NCBI GenBank assembly: GCA_963920635.1
Contig: OY987300.1
Location: 80,701,899-80,765,898, forward strand
Source: Pseudeuparius sepicola
Lineage: Eukaryota; Arthropoda; Insecta; Coleoptera; Anthribidae
Direction: 5' to 3'
Length of the DNA stretch: 64,000 nt
Shown: positions 34,057 to 46,204 of the stretch, piece by piece
How the letters are laid out: each line of letters starts with the position of its first letter
How positions within the stretch are numbered: position 1 is the stretch's first letter
The notes under the pieces: model-generated
Databases searched by the model: none
The model's input: only the letters and a program-made list of their open reading frames with translations
Told to the model about the DNA's origin: nothing
Translations under genes and position numbers: made by a program

Positions 34057-34460
34057 GGCGTCCGTACATCGATCCAGGGAGGTATCAGACACAGAAAAGG
34101 CCGCGGTAACAAACGCGAGTTAAGTCGCCGCAAATAATATTTTTCCGGGTCAACATTTCGCGTTGTTTCGTGTTGCGACGTCGACCGTTCGTGGTTCTAT
34201 CGCGGCCAAAACCGAGGGACGTTCCCCCGCGAAAATGTAAACGGCGGCCCGGCGCGGAGTCGCCGTGTAACCGCCGTTGTTTGTCCGCGCGTCGCATACT
34301 AAGCAGCGGGGCCGAGGCGGCGTCGGCCGATTAATCGGACGGCCCGGTCGGCGGCGGATCTGAATCCGGAGAGGCTTCGGCCGGGCTTATCGAGGGCGGC
34401 CGGGGTTTTGGCGGCGTTCGGGGCAAAGCGGTGGTCGGCCGCTCGCCATTTTATACAGAG
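34057..34460. other. CpG-rich island, inner part of left arm
   Basis: Continuation of the island on the other side of the hAT insertion. Contains the palindrome CCGATTAATCGG and many CGGCC words. Matches 40262-40682. No gene model. Confidence 0.5.
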
Positions 34461-34900
34461 GAAGTGTTGGGGGCTCAAGCATTTTAATTAGTGTGGCAAA
34501 ATTACGTCGCGGGGTTCTTCATGCGTATGTATTGTTTAATACATTTATCAAATTCGGTTTTAGTAACGTTCATCGTTGGAAAATTAAATAATATAATACA
34601 CAAAATTGTATCTTTGTGTTTTTTTCACAATTTATAGTTTGCAACTGTTCTAGATCGACTCTGAAAGTAAAATTACAAAAGGAAGCAGAGATTTAAAAGG
34701 CAGGTACGTCAGTGAAAATGAGTAATATTTCTAGTTTCGTAAAAATTTAGCGGATTGAATTTGACTCAAAAATAGACACTAAAAAGCCTCACGCTTCTAT
34801 ATTGGACTGTTTCCAAGATATTAATTTTTTCATTTAAAAAGTGTTCATCTGGGCATCAAGTTACGCTAGTCAAAATAATTTTATTTTGATATTTTCTTAA

Positions 34901-36237
34901 AAATTTCAAAATAATGTTATCACCAATAAGTAAAATGTTATTGCTGTGTAGTTTTTTTAAATCAACCATTATTCAGCACGCATGAAACACTTGCATAATA
35001 GTTATTTATGTACCAAGGCACTGAAGGATTTTATTGGGAATTTATGTATTTTTAATAAATAGAAAAATAGGTACCTACTTATTTTATATATTATGTGTCC
35101 TCAATTTGACTACATTTGGAAATATTGTTTACTGCAATATTTACAATCCGCTATTTTTTTATTTTTATTTTTTTTATTATCAGTACTCTTTGTTTTGTTT
35201 TTATTGTTTATTATTTTAACTGTGTTTATTCTTCGGAACAATGTGTTGGCATCTTTTTAATATTTTATTTAGTATAACTTTGGTAATGCAACTTTGTGGA
35301 AAGTGAAAATGTTTTCTACGAACTGAAACCTGAAACTGCGACTATTAACCTATAATTTACATTCGCGATTTGCTCTTTATCATATATTACTATGTATTAT
35401 GTTATGTATGTACGTATGTACTGTCGATTGCAAAATTTCAAACATAAGACTGAGAAGCAGAAAATAATATAATTTAAATATATTATTTAATATACCACGT
35501 TTTTAAAAAGGACTAAATGGGGTGTATTTGCAATAGATACTTGATTGCACTTAAGTTACTAATCTGCAAATGTTTTCTCAACGACAGCTACTTACTATTT
35601 TCTGTAGAATGCGCCCACGTTTTTCTTATCTTTATTGGACTAGGAAAAATTATTTGATACTCTTTATTCCGTTTTTTTTTTATTATTATACTTTCAGTCC
35701 CTTTTCAAAACTATACAATACTAAATAACTCGGGTAGGTACTCTCAATATAATAAACGAATATAAAAAAACCAATTGTAGCGACGATAAGGTAAGACTTA
35801 TTGGTTATTAATGAAAACAGTTACACTAATATCGTCCCAATGATACCATTAATCGTCCATGTCCGAAGCAGGCCGTCTAGCGCATTATTTTTCCGCGCCT
35901 CTCTCAGACATGGAAGCTCTGCAGGCGCAAACATAATTCTCCGGGAAGAATGCGTCCGCGTTCGAATCCGCGGGCGTTTCAAAGAAAAGCCGCTTAAACG
36001 GCGCGCCGTAAATACACAGGGGCCGCCAGGCAGATAAGGGACGACGAACGAATTATTATGCCCCGCTCGCGGAGAAGTCGCACGCCGAGAGCTGGGAAAT
36101 CGTGTTTAGTGTGAAGCGGGCGGAGCGTTGACGTTCGGGGAATAGTGGACGGTTCGCTTTTTTCATTGTGTCTCGAACGTTCACTATTAGAAAAGTTTTA
36201 GATACTAGATTGTAGATTGTAGATTTCTTGGGGGTCG
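34901..36237. other. palindrome spacer with a third CpG-rich block
   Basis: AT-rich to about 35850 (with the 29-bp fold-back end at 34997-35025), then a CpG-rich block at about 35860-36160 (GCGTCCGCGTTCGAATCCGC and similar), then the LINE poly(A). No exon could be supported. Confidence 0.45.
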
Positions 36238-38548
36238 TTTTTTTTTTGCCCTTACGGCCTTTCTTCACTGCGACCTAATTAGATCTTTTGTGAATGACCC
36301 TGCTCTAATAAATTCCAAGGTCACCTAGGCTTTTGACGAAGCTTAGTATTTTCCTTGGGGCTAAGTTGCCAATTTCATTTGGATTTATATTGATCCTTTC
36401 GAAATATTTAAGTCTGTTTCGAATTAAGAGGGGACACTCACACAGTATGTGCTCGCTAGTCTCATCCCGTTCGTTGCAGAATCTGCATAGTCCATTGTCT
36501 GTTTTGCCCATTTTTTTAAGATGATATCTTAAAGGGCAGTGTCCAGTCAGGAGACCTGTGATGAGTCTTAATTCATTCTTGTTTAGAGTGAGAAGCTTTT
36601 TGGCGTTCTGAGGCGAATAGGTCAAAAATCTTTTCGCTTGTCTTTGTCCCGGAGTGTTACTCCAGTAGGCTTCCTTTTGTTCCTTTTCCCATGTTTTGAT
36701 CTCTGTCAATAGGTGGCTTTTGTTTATGCCACAGAATGGTTCAGGACCGTAAAATGGAGCCTTAGCCCCTTCTCTAGCGAGGCTATCAGCAATTTCATTC
36801 CCATGAACACCTTCATGCCCTGGCACCCACATTAAGGTCAATCTGTTGCCTATAGCCAGTTGCTTTAGATGTGTTTTACATTCCCAGGCAACCTTAGACT
36901 CATAAGTATAAGACTTTAGAGCTTTCAATGCTGCCTGACTGTCTGATAAAATGTATATTCTTGCTCCCTGGATGCGTCTGTTGATACACTCATGAGCACA
37001 TACATTTATGGCTTGAAGTTCTGCCTGGAAGATGGATGGTGTCTTGCCAAGGGACTGTGAGGTCCTATGATTAGGACCATATATCCCAATTCCAACCCCA
37101 TCATCCATTTTAGATCCGTCTGTGTACCAGATGCTTGTTCCTGAAGATGTCTCTGGTATTGCGATTTGACTAGTTTGGCGATCTTGGATGACCACTTCAA
37201 ACGATAGTTCAAAGTCGTATTTCTTCTGCATGTAGTCCTTTGGCATTGTCAAGGATTGTAGTTGGACAGTGTCCAGTATTTTTAGGTGACCAATAAGGTC
37301 CCCTGCTTTCAATTTGTTGTCTTGGTAAAGTTGCGAGGCACTTTTTGTTGCCTCTTCTTGCACAAAAATGTGTAGCGGAGTGAGGTCAAGCATTACCTCC
37401 ATTGCAACTGTGGGGCATGTATTTAAGGCCCCTGTGATACCCAGACAAGCCAGCCGTTGCATTTTCTGCAACTTGCCTTGCGCCCCTTTTTCCTTTGTTT
37501 TTGGCCACCATATAAGGGAGGCGTATGTGATGATCGGCCTTACGACAGTAAAGTAGGACCATAGGATCATTTTTGGTTTTAATCCCCATGATTTGCCAAA
37601 TAGCGCGCGGCATGACCATAAAGCCGCTGTCGCTTTGGCAATGGTTTTTTGTAGATGTTGGTTCCAGGAAAGTTTGGAGTCTAGTATGACTCCTAGATAT
37701 TTCGCTTCACTGGAAAATGTAAGTTCCTTGTTGTTTAGCGTGGGTGCTTTCAGGTTGAGCTTCCTTCTTTTTGTAAACGGAACTAGAACCGTCTTGCTTG
37801 GATTGACATTAAGCCCCTCTTCATGGCTCCAGTTGCTGATAATGTTAAGGGCATTTTGCATTAGGTTGGAAATGACGCCTCCATGCTTGCCTTTCACTGT
37901 AATGACCAGGTCGTCTGCGTAACCTTGGACACCAACGCCAGAGTTTGTCAGTTCCTTCAACAGGTCGTCGACCACCAGTGACCACAGCAGAGGCGATAGA
38001 ACCCCCCCCCTGGGGACAGCCTTTTACCGTGGTAGCGGTGACCGAGTCATCTCCGATTTCAGTTGTGACAACCCTGCTTCGCAATGTGGATTGTATCCAG
38101 TTTATTATGGAAGATTTCATTCCTCTTCTTTCACAGGTGCTTTTTATGGATTCATATGAGGTGTTATCAAAAGCCCCTTCTATGTCTATAAATGCACAGA
38201 GAGCAATTTCTTTTGCCATTAGTGTCTTTTCAATGTCCATTGTTAGACAATTCAGAGCGCTGATTGTCGATTTGCCGGGCTGGTAGGCAAATTGGTTCAC
38301 ATGAAGTTTCTTCTCGGATAAGATTTCGCTTCTAATGTGCAGATCAATTAGTTTCTCCATTGTTTTCAGGAGGAAGGATGTGAGGCTAATGGGTCGGTAA
38401 GACTTGGGGTCTTCAGGTGGACGCCTTCCTGTCTTTGGAATGAACACCACCTTAGCCTCTCTCCACAGACTTGGAATGTATTCAAAGTTAAAGCTAGCTT
38501 TGAATATAGCTCCTAACGCTGGTAGGAGCTCTTTAGATACTAATACAA
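36238..38548 (-). mobile_element. 5'-truncated LINE retrotransposon (RT plus RNase H)
   Basis: The minus-strand element ends with a run of ten A's (T's at 36238-36247) about 60 nt after the stop codon. It begins abruptly inside the reverse transcriptase near 38548, where it meets a mariner relic. The apurinic-type endonuclease and ORF1 are missing. An RNase H domain after the RT places it with the I/Loa/R1-like group of insect LINEs, by recalled family features. Confidence 0.85.
36305..38545 (-). pseudogene. LINE polyprotein: reverse transcriptase, RNase H, zinc knuckle; frameshifted
   Basis: Order: thumb and finger motifs (WREAKVVFIPKTGR, SYRPISLTSFLLKTMEKLID, NQFAYQPGKST, AFIDIEGAFD), KGCPQGG, then after a frameshift the catalytic GYADDLVITV. 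RNase H follows with YTDGSKMDDGVGIGIYG, AELQAINV and YILSDSQAALKAL (acidic D, E, D present), and a C-terminal CRFCNERDETSEHILCEC finger. A run of nine G's at 38010-38002 (minus strand) is one base too long for the frame and separates the CPQGG motif from YADD. This is either a true mutation or a homopolymer sequencing error. The N-terminal endonuclease is lost, so the copy is dead in either case. Confidence 0.88.
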
Positions 38549-39476
38549 AGTTTTTTGTGGCGCTATTAGACCTTATACACTGTGCTTTTTGTGAGGGATT
38601 ACTCCTTGAGTCATATAAGTGGCCATGGAAGACAACTGCCAAATTATAGTAATAATTATTGACAGTTTGTAAGTATATTCACGCTTTAGAAAACAAAATG
38701 AGCTATTTTAAGATTTCAAATTAAGAAGGGAAGTTGAGAGAATTGAGAAATTCTAAATTGTAACATAAGTTAATAAACTTCGTCAGATTTATTGTTTAAA
38801 ATTTAAGTTTTATTGAAAACGACAATAATATTTTGAAAACGGATATACATATTACAAATGCTCCACATGGCCTCCATCTTGCTGAATGCATTTATTGCTA
38901 TTTGCTACTAACTTTCTGTTTATTGAGTCAACGATAAAATTGCTCTGTTCAGTATTTAATATGAGGATTTTTCTCGAATTCTACCTTTCAGTGTATCTAC
39001 ATATATCCCGGTCTTTCTAAATTAATATAAATATAATATCCTTTTTCTAAATGTTATTGTCGTTTTTAATAAAAATTAAATTTTAAACAAGTCTGACGAA
39101 GTTGACGAATTATGTAACTATTTAAAATTTCTCATTTTCCTCAATTAGCCTTATTAATTTTTCTCTGAAATCATAAAATAGCCCATTTTGTTTTCCAAAG
39201 CGTGAATATACTTGCAAACTGTCAATATTTTTTACTATAATTTGGCATTTGTCTTCCATGACATCCTATATGACCCAAGGAGTAATCCTTCACAAGAAAG
39301 ACTCAGTTCTGAACGAACGGTTGGAACGAACATAACATAGGTATATATTTCGTTGGAATCGGAAAAATGCGTAAAATTCAATAATTAAAAATATACAAGG
39401 TGTTCCAAACAAAAGTAATGTGTGCCACGGCTTTCTAGAACAAACTGTATAAGGTCCAATAGCGTCACAAAAAACT
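38548..39476. mobile_element. mariner-like relic with inverted repeats (family M4), next to the LINE
   Basis: 38548-38830 and about 39040-39476 are diverged inverted copies (GGATTACTCCTTG, GACAGTTTGTAAGTATATTC, AAAACAAAATG in common). The centre encodes a transposase C-terminus on the minus strand. The right arm contains about 145 bp absent from the left, including a TACAAGGTGTTCC end, so it is itself interrupted. The LINE replaces or joins the outer left arm. Confidence 0.6.
38852..38960 (-). pseudogene. mariner-type transposase C-terminal fragment (M4)
   Basis: Minus strand reads LVANSNKCIQQDGGHVEHL then TAA (38854-38852). The C-I-x-x-x-G-G-H-V-E-H-L ending is the same family signature as at 25276-25431 and 49748-49880. 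Confidence 0.65.
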
Positions 39477-40261
39477 TTATATTATTATTTGAAACTTTTG
39501 TAAAAAAAACTTTTTTCTAACCTCAAAAACCAACAAGTTAAGTGAGCCATCCTACCTGCGAAGAGGCAGCTAATGCGCGTGCGCACATAATTCTTGCGGC
39601 GGGAATACGATAAGCGTTGCTACATGTTTTTCCCGGTATTAACGGAGACTTTTGTATTTTAATTTTTTTTTTAATACTGTGGAATCTTCTCACCCCTTAC
39701 AATCGAATAAACAACTAAAAAAGCCCATTACAATGATTTTTTCTAATCATTTTCGATAACGTGCCTAGTTAGTTGATCTAGAACAACTACAAAACGATAA
39801 TACTATACTTATTGATGGTAACACATTTTTGGAAATTTGTAAGGAAACGTGATAATAAATTATTTTGACTAGCATATTTCGATGCTCAGATGAACACGTA
39901 TTATATGCAAAAATTAATATCTTGGAAACAGTTCAAGACAGAACCGTGAGGCTTTTTAGTGTCTATTTTTGACTCAAATTCAATCGGCTCAAATTTGTAC
40001 AAAACTAGAAATATTACTCATTTTCACTGACGTACCTGCCTTTTAAATCTCCGCTTCCTTTTGCAATTTTACTTTCAGAGTCGATCTAGAACAGTTGCAA
40101 ACTATAAATTGTGAAAAAAACACAAAGATACAATATTGTGTATTATATTATTTAATTTCCCAACGATGAACGTTACTAAAACCGAATTTGATAAATGTAT
40201 TAAACAATACATACGCATGAAGAACCCCGCGACGTAATTTTGCCACACTAATTAAAATGCT

Positions 40262-40682
40262 TGAGCCCCCAACACTCCCTCTGTATAAAATGGCGAGCGG
40301 CCGACCACCGCTTTGCCCCGAACGCCGCCAAAACCCCGGCCGCCCTCGATAAGCCCGGCCGAAGCCTCTCCGGATTCAGATCCGCCGCCGACCGGGCCGT
40401 CCGATTAATCGGCCGACGCCGCCTCGGCCCCGCTGCTTAGTATGCGACGCGCGGACAAACAACGGCGGTTACACGGCGACTCCGCGCCGGGCCGCCGTTT
40501 ATATTTTCGCGGGGGAACGTCCCTCGGTTTTGGCCGCGATAGAACCACGAACGGTCGACGTCGCAACACGAAACAACGCGAAATGTTGACCCGGAAAAAT
40601 ATTATTTGCGGCGACTTAACCCGCCTTTGTTACCGCGGCCTTTTCTGTGTCTGATACCTCCCTGGATCGATGTACGGACGCC
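40262..40682. other. CpG-rich island, inner part of right arm
   Basis: Inverted copy of 34057-34460. Confidence 0.5.
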
Positions 40683-40690
40683 CGTAGGGT

Positions 40691-41831
40691 CACGGGCGTA
40701 GCCAGGATTTAGTTTTGGGGGGGGGGGGTTAGTTTGAGAAGTAAATAAAACAACAAAAATATACTTACATGAAATTTAATATCTATATATGTATTCATCC
40801 GAAAAACTACGACATATTTATAAAGTTCTTAACTTTAAATGAAATGGATAAATTAATTTCGTTCCTCCGCGCTAAATCTAAAACCATTAAAGAATAAATC
40901 TTCGGCTTTTTCTTTTAAATATATCCACTACTTCATCTGCATGAATTTCTGTTCCATAGTGAATGTTCATTAGAGCCAAACCATTAAGTCTGTTTTCACT
41001 TGTAGTGTTTCGTAAATAGTTTTTCAGTCTCCTTATGCTCGAGAAAGACCTTTCTGGGGTAGCAGTGGATACAGGAATGGTAGCCAAGATTTGTAGTAAT
41101 GTGTAAATATTAGGATAAAGGTTTTTATCGCACATATCTAGGCATTCCAAACTAGATTTCGGGGTAGGCAGTCTTCTTATCAGCATGCAAGGTAGCTGAA
41201 GCTTTGATAGCTAAATCCAAATTTGTTTCTTTATTAGAAACCCCTTGACCTTGACTACAACACTTTTTCCAGTAGTCCATACCTTTAAGTTTATCACCCT
41301 TCCTTTTTTTCCCCTCCATTTTTCGACAGTAATAATGATTCACGTATCTATCCTTAACAAGGTCATCGAATAACAGCGCACTAAAATTACTCACTTACAC
41401 AGTACACTTAATTCTCGTCACTATTCGTTCACCACTTTTCACTTTTATTCGCTTCGATTTAGCATGGAACAATACTGCCGTAAGCGCGGTCACGCGCCGC
41501 GGCGCCGCTTATATAGCAGCCCAGTAGCCGTCTAGAAACTTCCACGAACTTCCACAAAGTTCCGCTCATTTCGACCGAGGGGCGTGGCGAATAATCGAGA
41601 AACAACGCAAAGTGTCCCTACAATACAAAATAGTTCGGCTGCAACTGCGTCTGCCTCTCGTCAAAAGATGGCGCTAGGCGCTACTATTACTACATAATAT
41701 ATTCAAACGTAATAATAATTTAACTCTTCGCTCCTCGTATTTTTTCGGTATAATATTAGGTAATATTTTGCTTATTTCGGGGGGGGGGGGGGTTTGAACC
41801 CCCGAAACCCCCCCCCTTGGCAACGCCCGTG
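40691..41831 (-). mobile_element. same hAT element in right arm
   Basis: Identical position within the arm and the same target duplication (CGTAGGGT at 40683-40690 and 41832-41839). The insertion therefore predates the inverted duplication. Differs from the left copy mainly in homopolymer lengths and a few bases. Confidence 0.9.
40887..41319 (-). pseudogene. internally deleted hAT transposase, right arm
   Basis: Same two-part frame as in the left arm, ATG at 41319, stops at 41152 and 40887. Visible differences are Cys for Trp in WKKCCSQ and Asn for Thr in NLYPNIYTL. Not functional by itself. Confidence 0.8.
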
Positions 41832-41839
41832 CGTAGGGT

Positions 41840-42330
41840 TCCTCCGATCCTTTTTCCGCGTAAATGCCGCTAGATCCGCGCAACAACAGCCGCGCGCGTC
41901 TCTAACTTCACCAATCGACTCTCGAACTTATCCCCGACGCTGCCTCGAAGAGGAGCCCCGCGAACCCGAACCCCGGCAATCGTCCGCCGTCGCGACTGTC
42001 GCCCCCTCGTCCCGGACGCGTCGATGGGGGTCCCCCGACTTGGGCGGAAGCGGCCGGAGCCCCGGATTGCCGCTAATTGGTGGGCGCGAAGGCGATAAAT
42101 CACCCGCCGGCCCGCCCGTCGCTGGCGGCGCCTCGCCGAGCGGCCGGCGCCAGGTGAGAGACACTCGAAGGGAGGCCGTAATTAATTTCCGGGCCCTTTG
42201 TGTCGTGACGGAGCGGCGTCAGTTTCTTTAACGAGCTCGGAAACGTTATCCGGAGACAGGGGGATGGCGGGTTTTTGTATTACGGGCGGCAGAGTTGGGT
42301 GCGCTCCGTGCGGAAATTTACCTTGGCGAA
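41840..42330. other. CpG-rich island, outer part of right arm
   Basis: Inverted copy of 32380-32908. The short frame ending NLPWRKKAFTWSEIKMKLVS at 42320-42389 is echoed in a diverged copy at 43199. Confidence 0.5.
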
Positions 42331-42443
42331 AGAAGGCTTTTACGTGGTCAGAAATTAAAATGAAGCTTGTTTCGGATGGGAACTTTTAAAGTGTAACTTT
42401 TTCCTATATTATCAACTATTTACAAACTGTAAGCAAGAAACTG

Positions 42444-43198
42444 ATTACAGCAGATTACAGGAAATTTTTTGACAGATGTCATTATTTTAATGTGACATTG
42501 TAGGTCCACGAAATCATGTAAACCCCCTAGTAGAATAGGTACCTACTTAATAAAGCATCCAAAAATCAAAAGGTCACGTAAGCAGTCGTTTCATTTATTT
42601 TTCTCGTTGGCATTTATCCCTTAAGGCTCGCCTTAAGGTGTCTCAGGGCAAAACTAACCGTTACAAGAGGTAAGCGTTAACATTTGTCCATAATTTCCGC
42701 AAGCATTTGGCGGAACATTCGCCTACAATACAAATAATTATGTACTGAAAACATTCCTTTAAATTTACGAAAGTTGCGTACATCTGGCAACAATGTTGAC
42801 GCGCGCAACGGCAAGCGTCGTCCGATGCCTCATGCGCCCTGAAAGCAATCCAGTGGCAGCCGTAAATAGAGGGCCAAATAGGTAAAAATGCGGTTTAGAA
42901 AAAAAATAATTCCGGCTTTAAAAAAAAGTTGGAATTTTTTTAATTGCGATTTCGCATTCATAGCATTTTTCCCTACCCACTGTTAAAATTAATGTAGTTA
43001 TGAATAAATCACCCTGTATACGCAACAAAAATATTGATAATAATTTCGTTTAATTTGCGTGTAGGTATGGAATTTTCTTATCGAATCCCCCATGTTCTTG
43101 AATAATTAATATCCGGAAATTTTTCTCTATCACCAATTTTTTAATTCGTGTACTCGAAAAATTTCCAGCAATAATTCAAGCACTAGGAAGATTACTAG
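42444..43198. other. intergenic, no gene seen
   Basis: AT-rich right flank of the palindrome. A stray ATCACCCTGTATA end at about 43008-43020. No gene. Confidence 0.4.
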
Positions 43199-43335
43199 TG
43201 AAAATTTACCTTGGCGAAAGAAGGTCGGTATATTTTTGGAATATAAAATAAAGTTTGAGAGGGATAGGAAGCTGTAAAGTGCAATTTCGTCCCATATTAC
43301 CTACTACTTATAGTCTGGGCAAGAAACTGTCGAGT
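43199..43335 (+). repeat. diverged third copy of the palindrome's outer edge
   Basis: Aligns with 42318-42443 at moderate identity (GAAAATTTACCTTGGCGAAAGAAGG, CTGTAAAGTGCAATTTCGTCCCATATTA) and ends AAGAAACTGTCGAG, matching the left-arm flank TGTCGA better than the right-arm flank. In both copies the frame NLPWRKK... stays open and stops at the same aligned place. Confidence 0.6.
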
Positions 43336-44130
43336 TTCAAATATTTCCAAAGCATTCCTGATTTTTAATTGAAAATAAAAAAATCAATTTTCCCAACATT
43401 AGGGCTTTGTAGAAATGTTAATCGGCCAAGTCTCAGGGGGTGCTAAATAAAGCTACGCTGCCAGATTTCCGATAAAAAACAGCATTTCCCAAAAAATCGC
43501 GTCGAAAATAAAAACATAGCACGTTTATAGTGATGCCCTACAAGTGCGTAAGGACTTTCTTCACACGCATAAAAATTCATCAAAATCATGCACCGCACCA
43601 CAATTTTACAGGGATGCTGCGGATCAAATCTGAACACCCTGTATATAACTAAATTATAAATGAACTCACTTGGAACACAGTGATATACGCGGCGCGATCT
43701 ATTTCATACAATTACCACGCTCTGCTTCTGGTAAAAATACCAGACTTATCAGCAGAAATCACCCGTATAAAATGCAAGGGTTTTTATGCGGTCGACGTCG
43801 ACCTAGTCAAGAAGGCAGCCGATAAGAAAGCCAGCACAGCGATTTGATTGGTCGGCGTTTCGGAGATCAGCATGGAGCAGGTGTCGACGTGGATTTTACG
43901 TACTGAACTGTATAACTAATCATATAAATTGCAAAATACTCTGATATTATTTCTGAATTGATTTTCTCTGTTTTCTATTCCCCCAATATGGCGTCAAGGC
44001 CATTGAATTTGCTCCTGTTTTCTCAAAAGTAAGTTAAATTGCTTGTTGTTACACTACGACAGGACCGTATTTAACAATTCGATGCATGAAAAAAAAAGGC
44101 TTTACCCTGTCCATGAATTACCGAGATATA
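43336..44130. other. intergenic, no gene seen
   Basis: A GAACACCCTGTATA element end at about 43629-43644 without partner. No gene. Confidence 0.4.
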
Positions 44131-45774
44131 CAGGGTGGCCCACCACGAACTGCATCGATCTATATATGGAAAACTAAAACTAGGAAAATTCTGAAAATTT
44201 GGAACCTCACCAATGCCGATGGGCGCTGCTCAACTAAAATATTTTGGTGAATCTGGCACTTCCGGTTATACCGGAAGTCGATATCAACTTTCTTATTTCA
44301 AATGGAACACCCTGTATATTATTGCATTTTTGAATACTAGGCATCATTTTGGAACAAAAACATGTAACATGTCCTATGTCTAAATCCAACCGTTTTTTTG
44401 AGATATTTGCATTTTTCCGAAAAAAATTACAGGTGCAGACCTAGAGTCAATTAGCAATTTATACGAGGAAACCGCGAAATTTCAAAACGAATTTTTGGCA
44501 TCGTGTAACAGAAACCCTGACCTAGTGATCTCTGCTGAGAAATAAATCCGTTCTTATACAGGGTGTTCGCAAAATATGAATAAAAATTACATTCAGAATG
44601 TGCTTAAATCTCGAAATTTTCAAATGGAAACCCCCATTTTTTTAATGCGATCTTATTCACCACATGACAACTTTGTGTAAGGTTTCCTCTACCTAAATGT
44701 AGTAATTTTCGATTAATTTACGAAAAACCCGCTTTTCGCGCATAAAATGCGGGGTTTGCTTAACGCTTGGAAAATTATATTAGCCGTGGACGTTGAAAAG
44801 ACAATCGCGGCTGAGGAAATGTCACTTGATTTATAAATTATTGTCAACAATAATGCCGGCGCGCTTAAATTACACAAACGAAGATTATTTAAATTTGTTT
44901 ATTACCTACGGAGAATGCATCAAAGTTATATCAAAAGTGATTGTTCTCTGACACATCCATACTGTTTAAAATTTTGTATTATTTTTTTACTGTGTTTGGC
45001 GATGGTTTTGTTTTTTGTGGATAGCGAGCGCCAAATGTATCGCACGTTCTTGATATTACTTTGTTGCATTCTCCGTAGATAATAAACAAATTTAAATAAT
45101 CTTCGTTTGTGTAATTTAAGCGCGCCGGCATTATTGTTGACAATAATTTATAAATCAAGTGACATTTCCTCAGCCGCGATTGTCTTTTCAACGTCCACGG
45201 CTAATATGATTTTCAAATCCCGCATTTTATGGGCGAAAAGTGGGTTTTTCGTAAATTAATCGAAAATTACTGCATTTAGGTATAGGAAACCTTACACAAA
45301 GTTGTCATCATTTTTAGTGGTGAATAAGATCGCATTAAAAAAATGGGGGTTTCCATTTGAAAGTTTCGAGATTTAAGCACATTTTGAATGTAATTTTTAT
45401 TCATATTTTGTGAACACCCTGTATAAGAACGGATTTATTTCTCAGCAGAGATCACTAGGTCAGGGCTTCTGTTACCCGATGCCAAAAATTCGTTGAGAAA
45501 TTTCGTGGTTTCCTCGTATAAATTGCTAATTGACTCTAGGTCTGCACCTGTAATTTTTTTCGGAAAAATGCAAATATCTCAAAAACGGTTGGATTTAGAC
45601 ATAGGACATGTTACATGTTTTTGTTCCAAAATGATGCCTAGAATTCAAAAATTCAATAATATACAGGGTGTTCCATTTGAAATAAGAAAGTTGATATCGA
45701 CTTCCGGTATAACCGGAAGTGCCAGTTTTAGTTTTCCATATATAGATCGATGCAGTTCGTGGTGGGCCACCCTG
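44131..45774. mobile_element. Tc1/mariner-like relic, family M1, copy 2
   Basis: Same ends and TA flanks as 21958-23522. Longer at the centre, where the transposase N-terminus is better kept (44979-45131, minus strand). The right arm lacks about 70 bp near 45725 relative to the left. Confidence 0.8.
44979..45131 (-). pseudogene. mariner-type transposase N-terminal HTH fragment in M1 copy 2
   Basis: From the ATG at 45131 the frame reads MPARLNYTNEDYLNLFIIYG, then ECNKVISRTCDTFGARYP, and stops after PSPNTVKK. The pattern Y-T-N-E-x-Y-x-x-x-x-x-I-Y-G-E-C then R-Y-P is that of the N-terminal helix-turn-helix domain of insect mariner-like transposases (DUF4817 type). The catalytic DDE part is absent. 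Confidence 0.65.
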
Positions 45775-46204
45775 TAGAGATAACTTCAACATAGCATACT
45801 CCACGTAGATTTACATGCAATCCTACTAATTGTTTAATACATTAACCTAATCAAATTACTTAACAACACCAACCCGGTCGTTCTGCGTTCTGCTATCTAG
45901 TTCCTAGGTCTCACTCTACGTTCAAATAAAATAAGTAACGGCCCCCTCAAAGCAGCTAATCCGGCACTGCCGACTGTTCCGCCGTGGCCATTACCGGTTA
46001 GTTTATGGGCAGTAACTAGAGATCGTAAATTTACAATTCTCATACTAAATTAAGGTTTATGTAGTGGAAAGAAGTTTAACCAAAATATACACTTATGGTA
46101 GGTGCAAACTCTTTCATACCTAGCATTTATGTTGGCGTTGAACAATAATTACCTATGGATTGTCACTATTATGGACCGGGAGATAGTGACAGATTTTTGG
46201 ACGT
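45775..46204. other. intergenic, no gene seen
   Basis: Nothing recognised. Confidence 0.4.

Larger units (their letters stand above)
32304..34900 (+). repeat. left arm of a 10-kb imperfect palindrome
   Basis: The complement of 39850-42443. Identity is very high in the outer 2.2 kb (isolated substitutions, e.g. CTGGCGCGGGCC against CTGGCGCCGGCC) and falls to roughly 75-90% over the inner 200 bp by eye. It includes GC/CpG-rich blocks at 32380-32900 and 34057-34450, and a hAT element in between that is also in the other arm. Confidence 0.9.
39850..42443 (-). repeat. right arm of the 10-kb imperfect palindrome
   Basis: Inverted copy of 32304-34900. The outer boundary is sharp (CAAGAAACTG, then unrelated ATTACAGCAG, against CAGTTTCTTG preceded by GTCGA on the left). 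No target duplication at the outer borders. Confidence 0.9.

Noticed and set aside
34085..34297. 70-codon frame MRRADKQRRLHGDSAPG and its mirror at 40442-40654
   Set aside because: Identical only because the arms are duplicated; lies in CpG-rich DNA with no coding signature.
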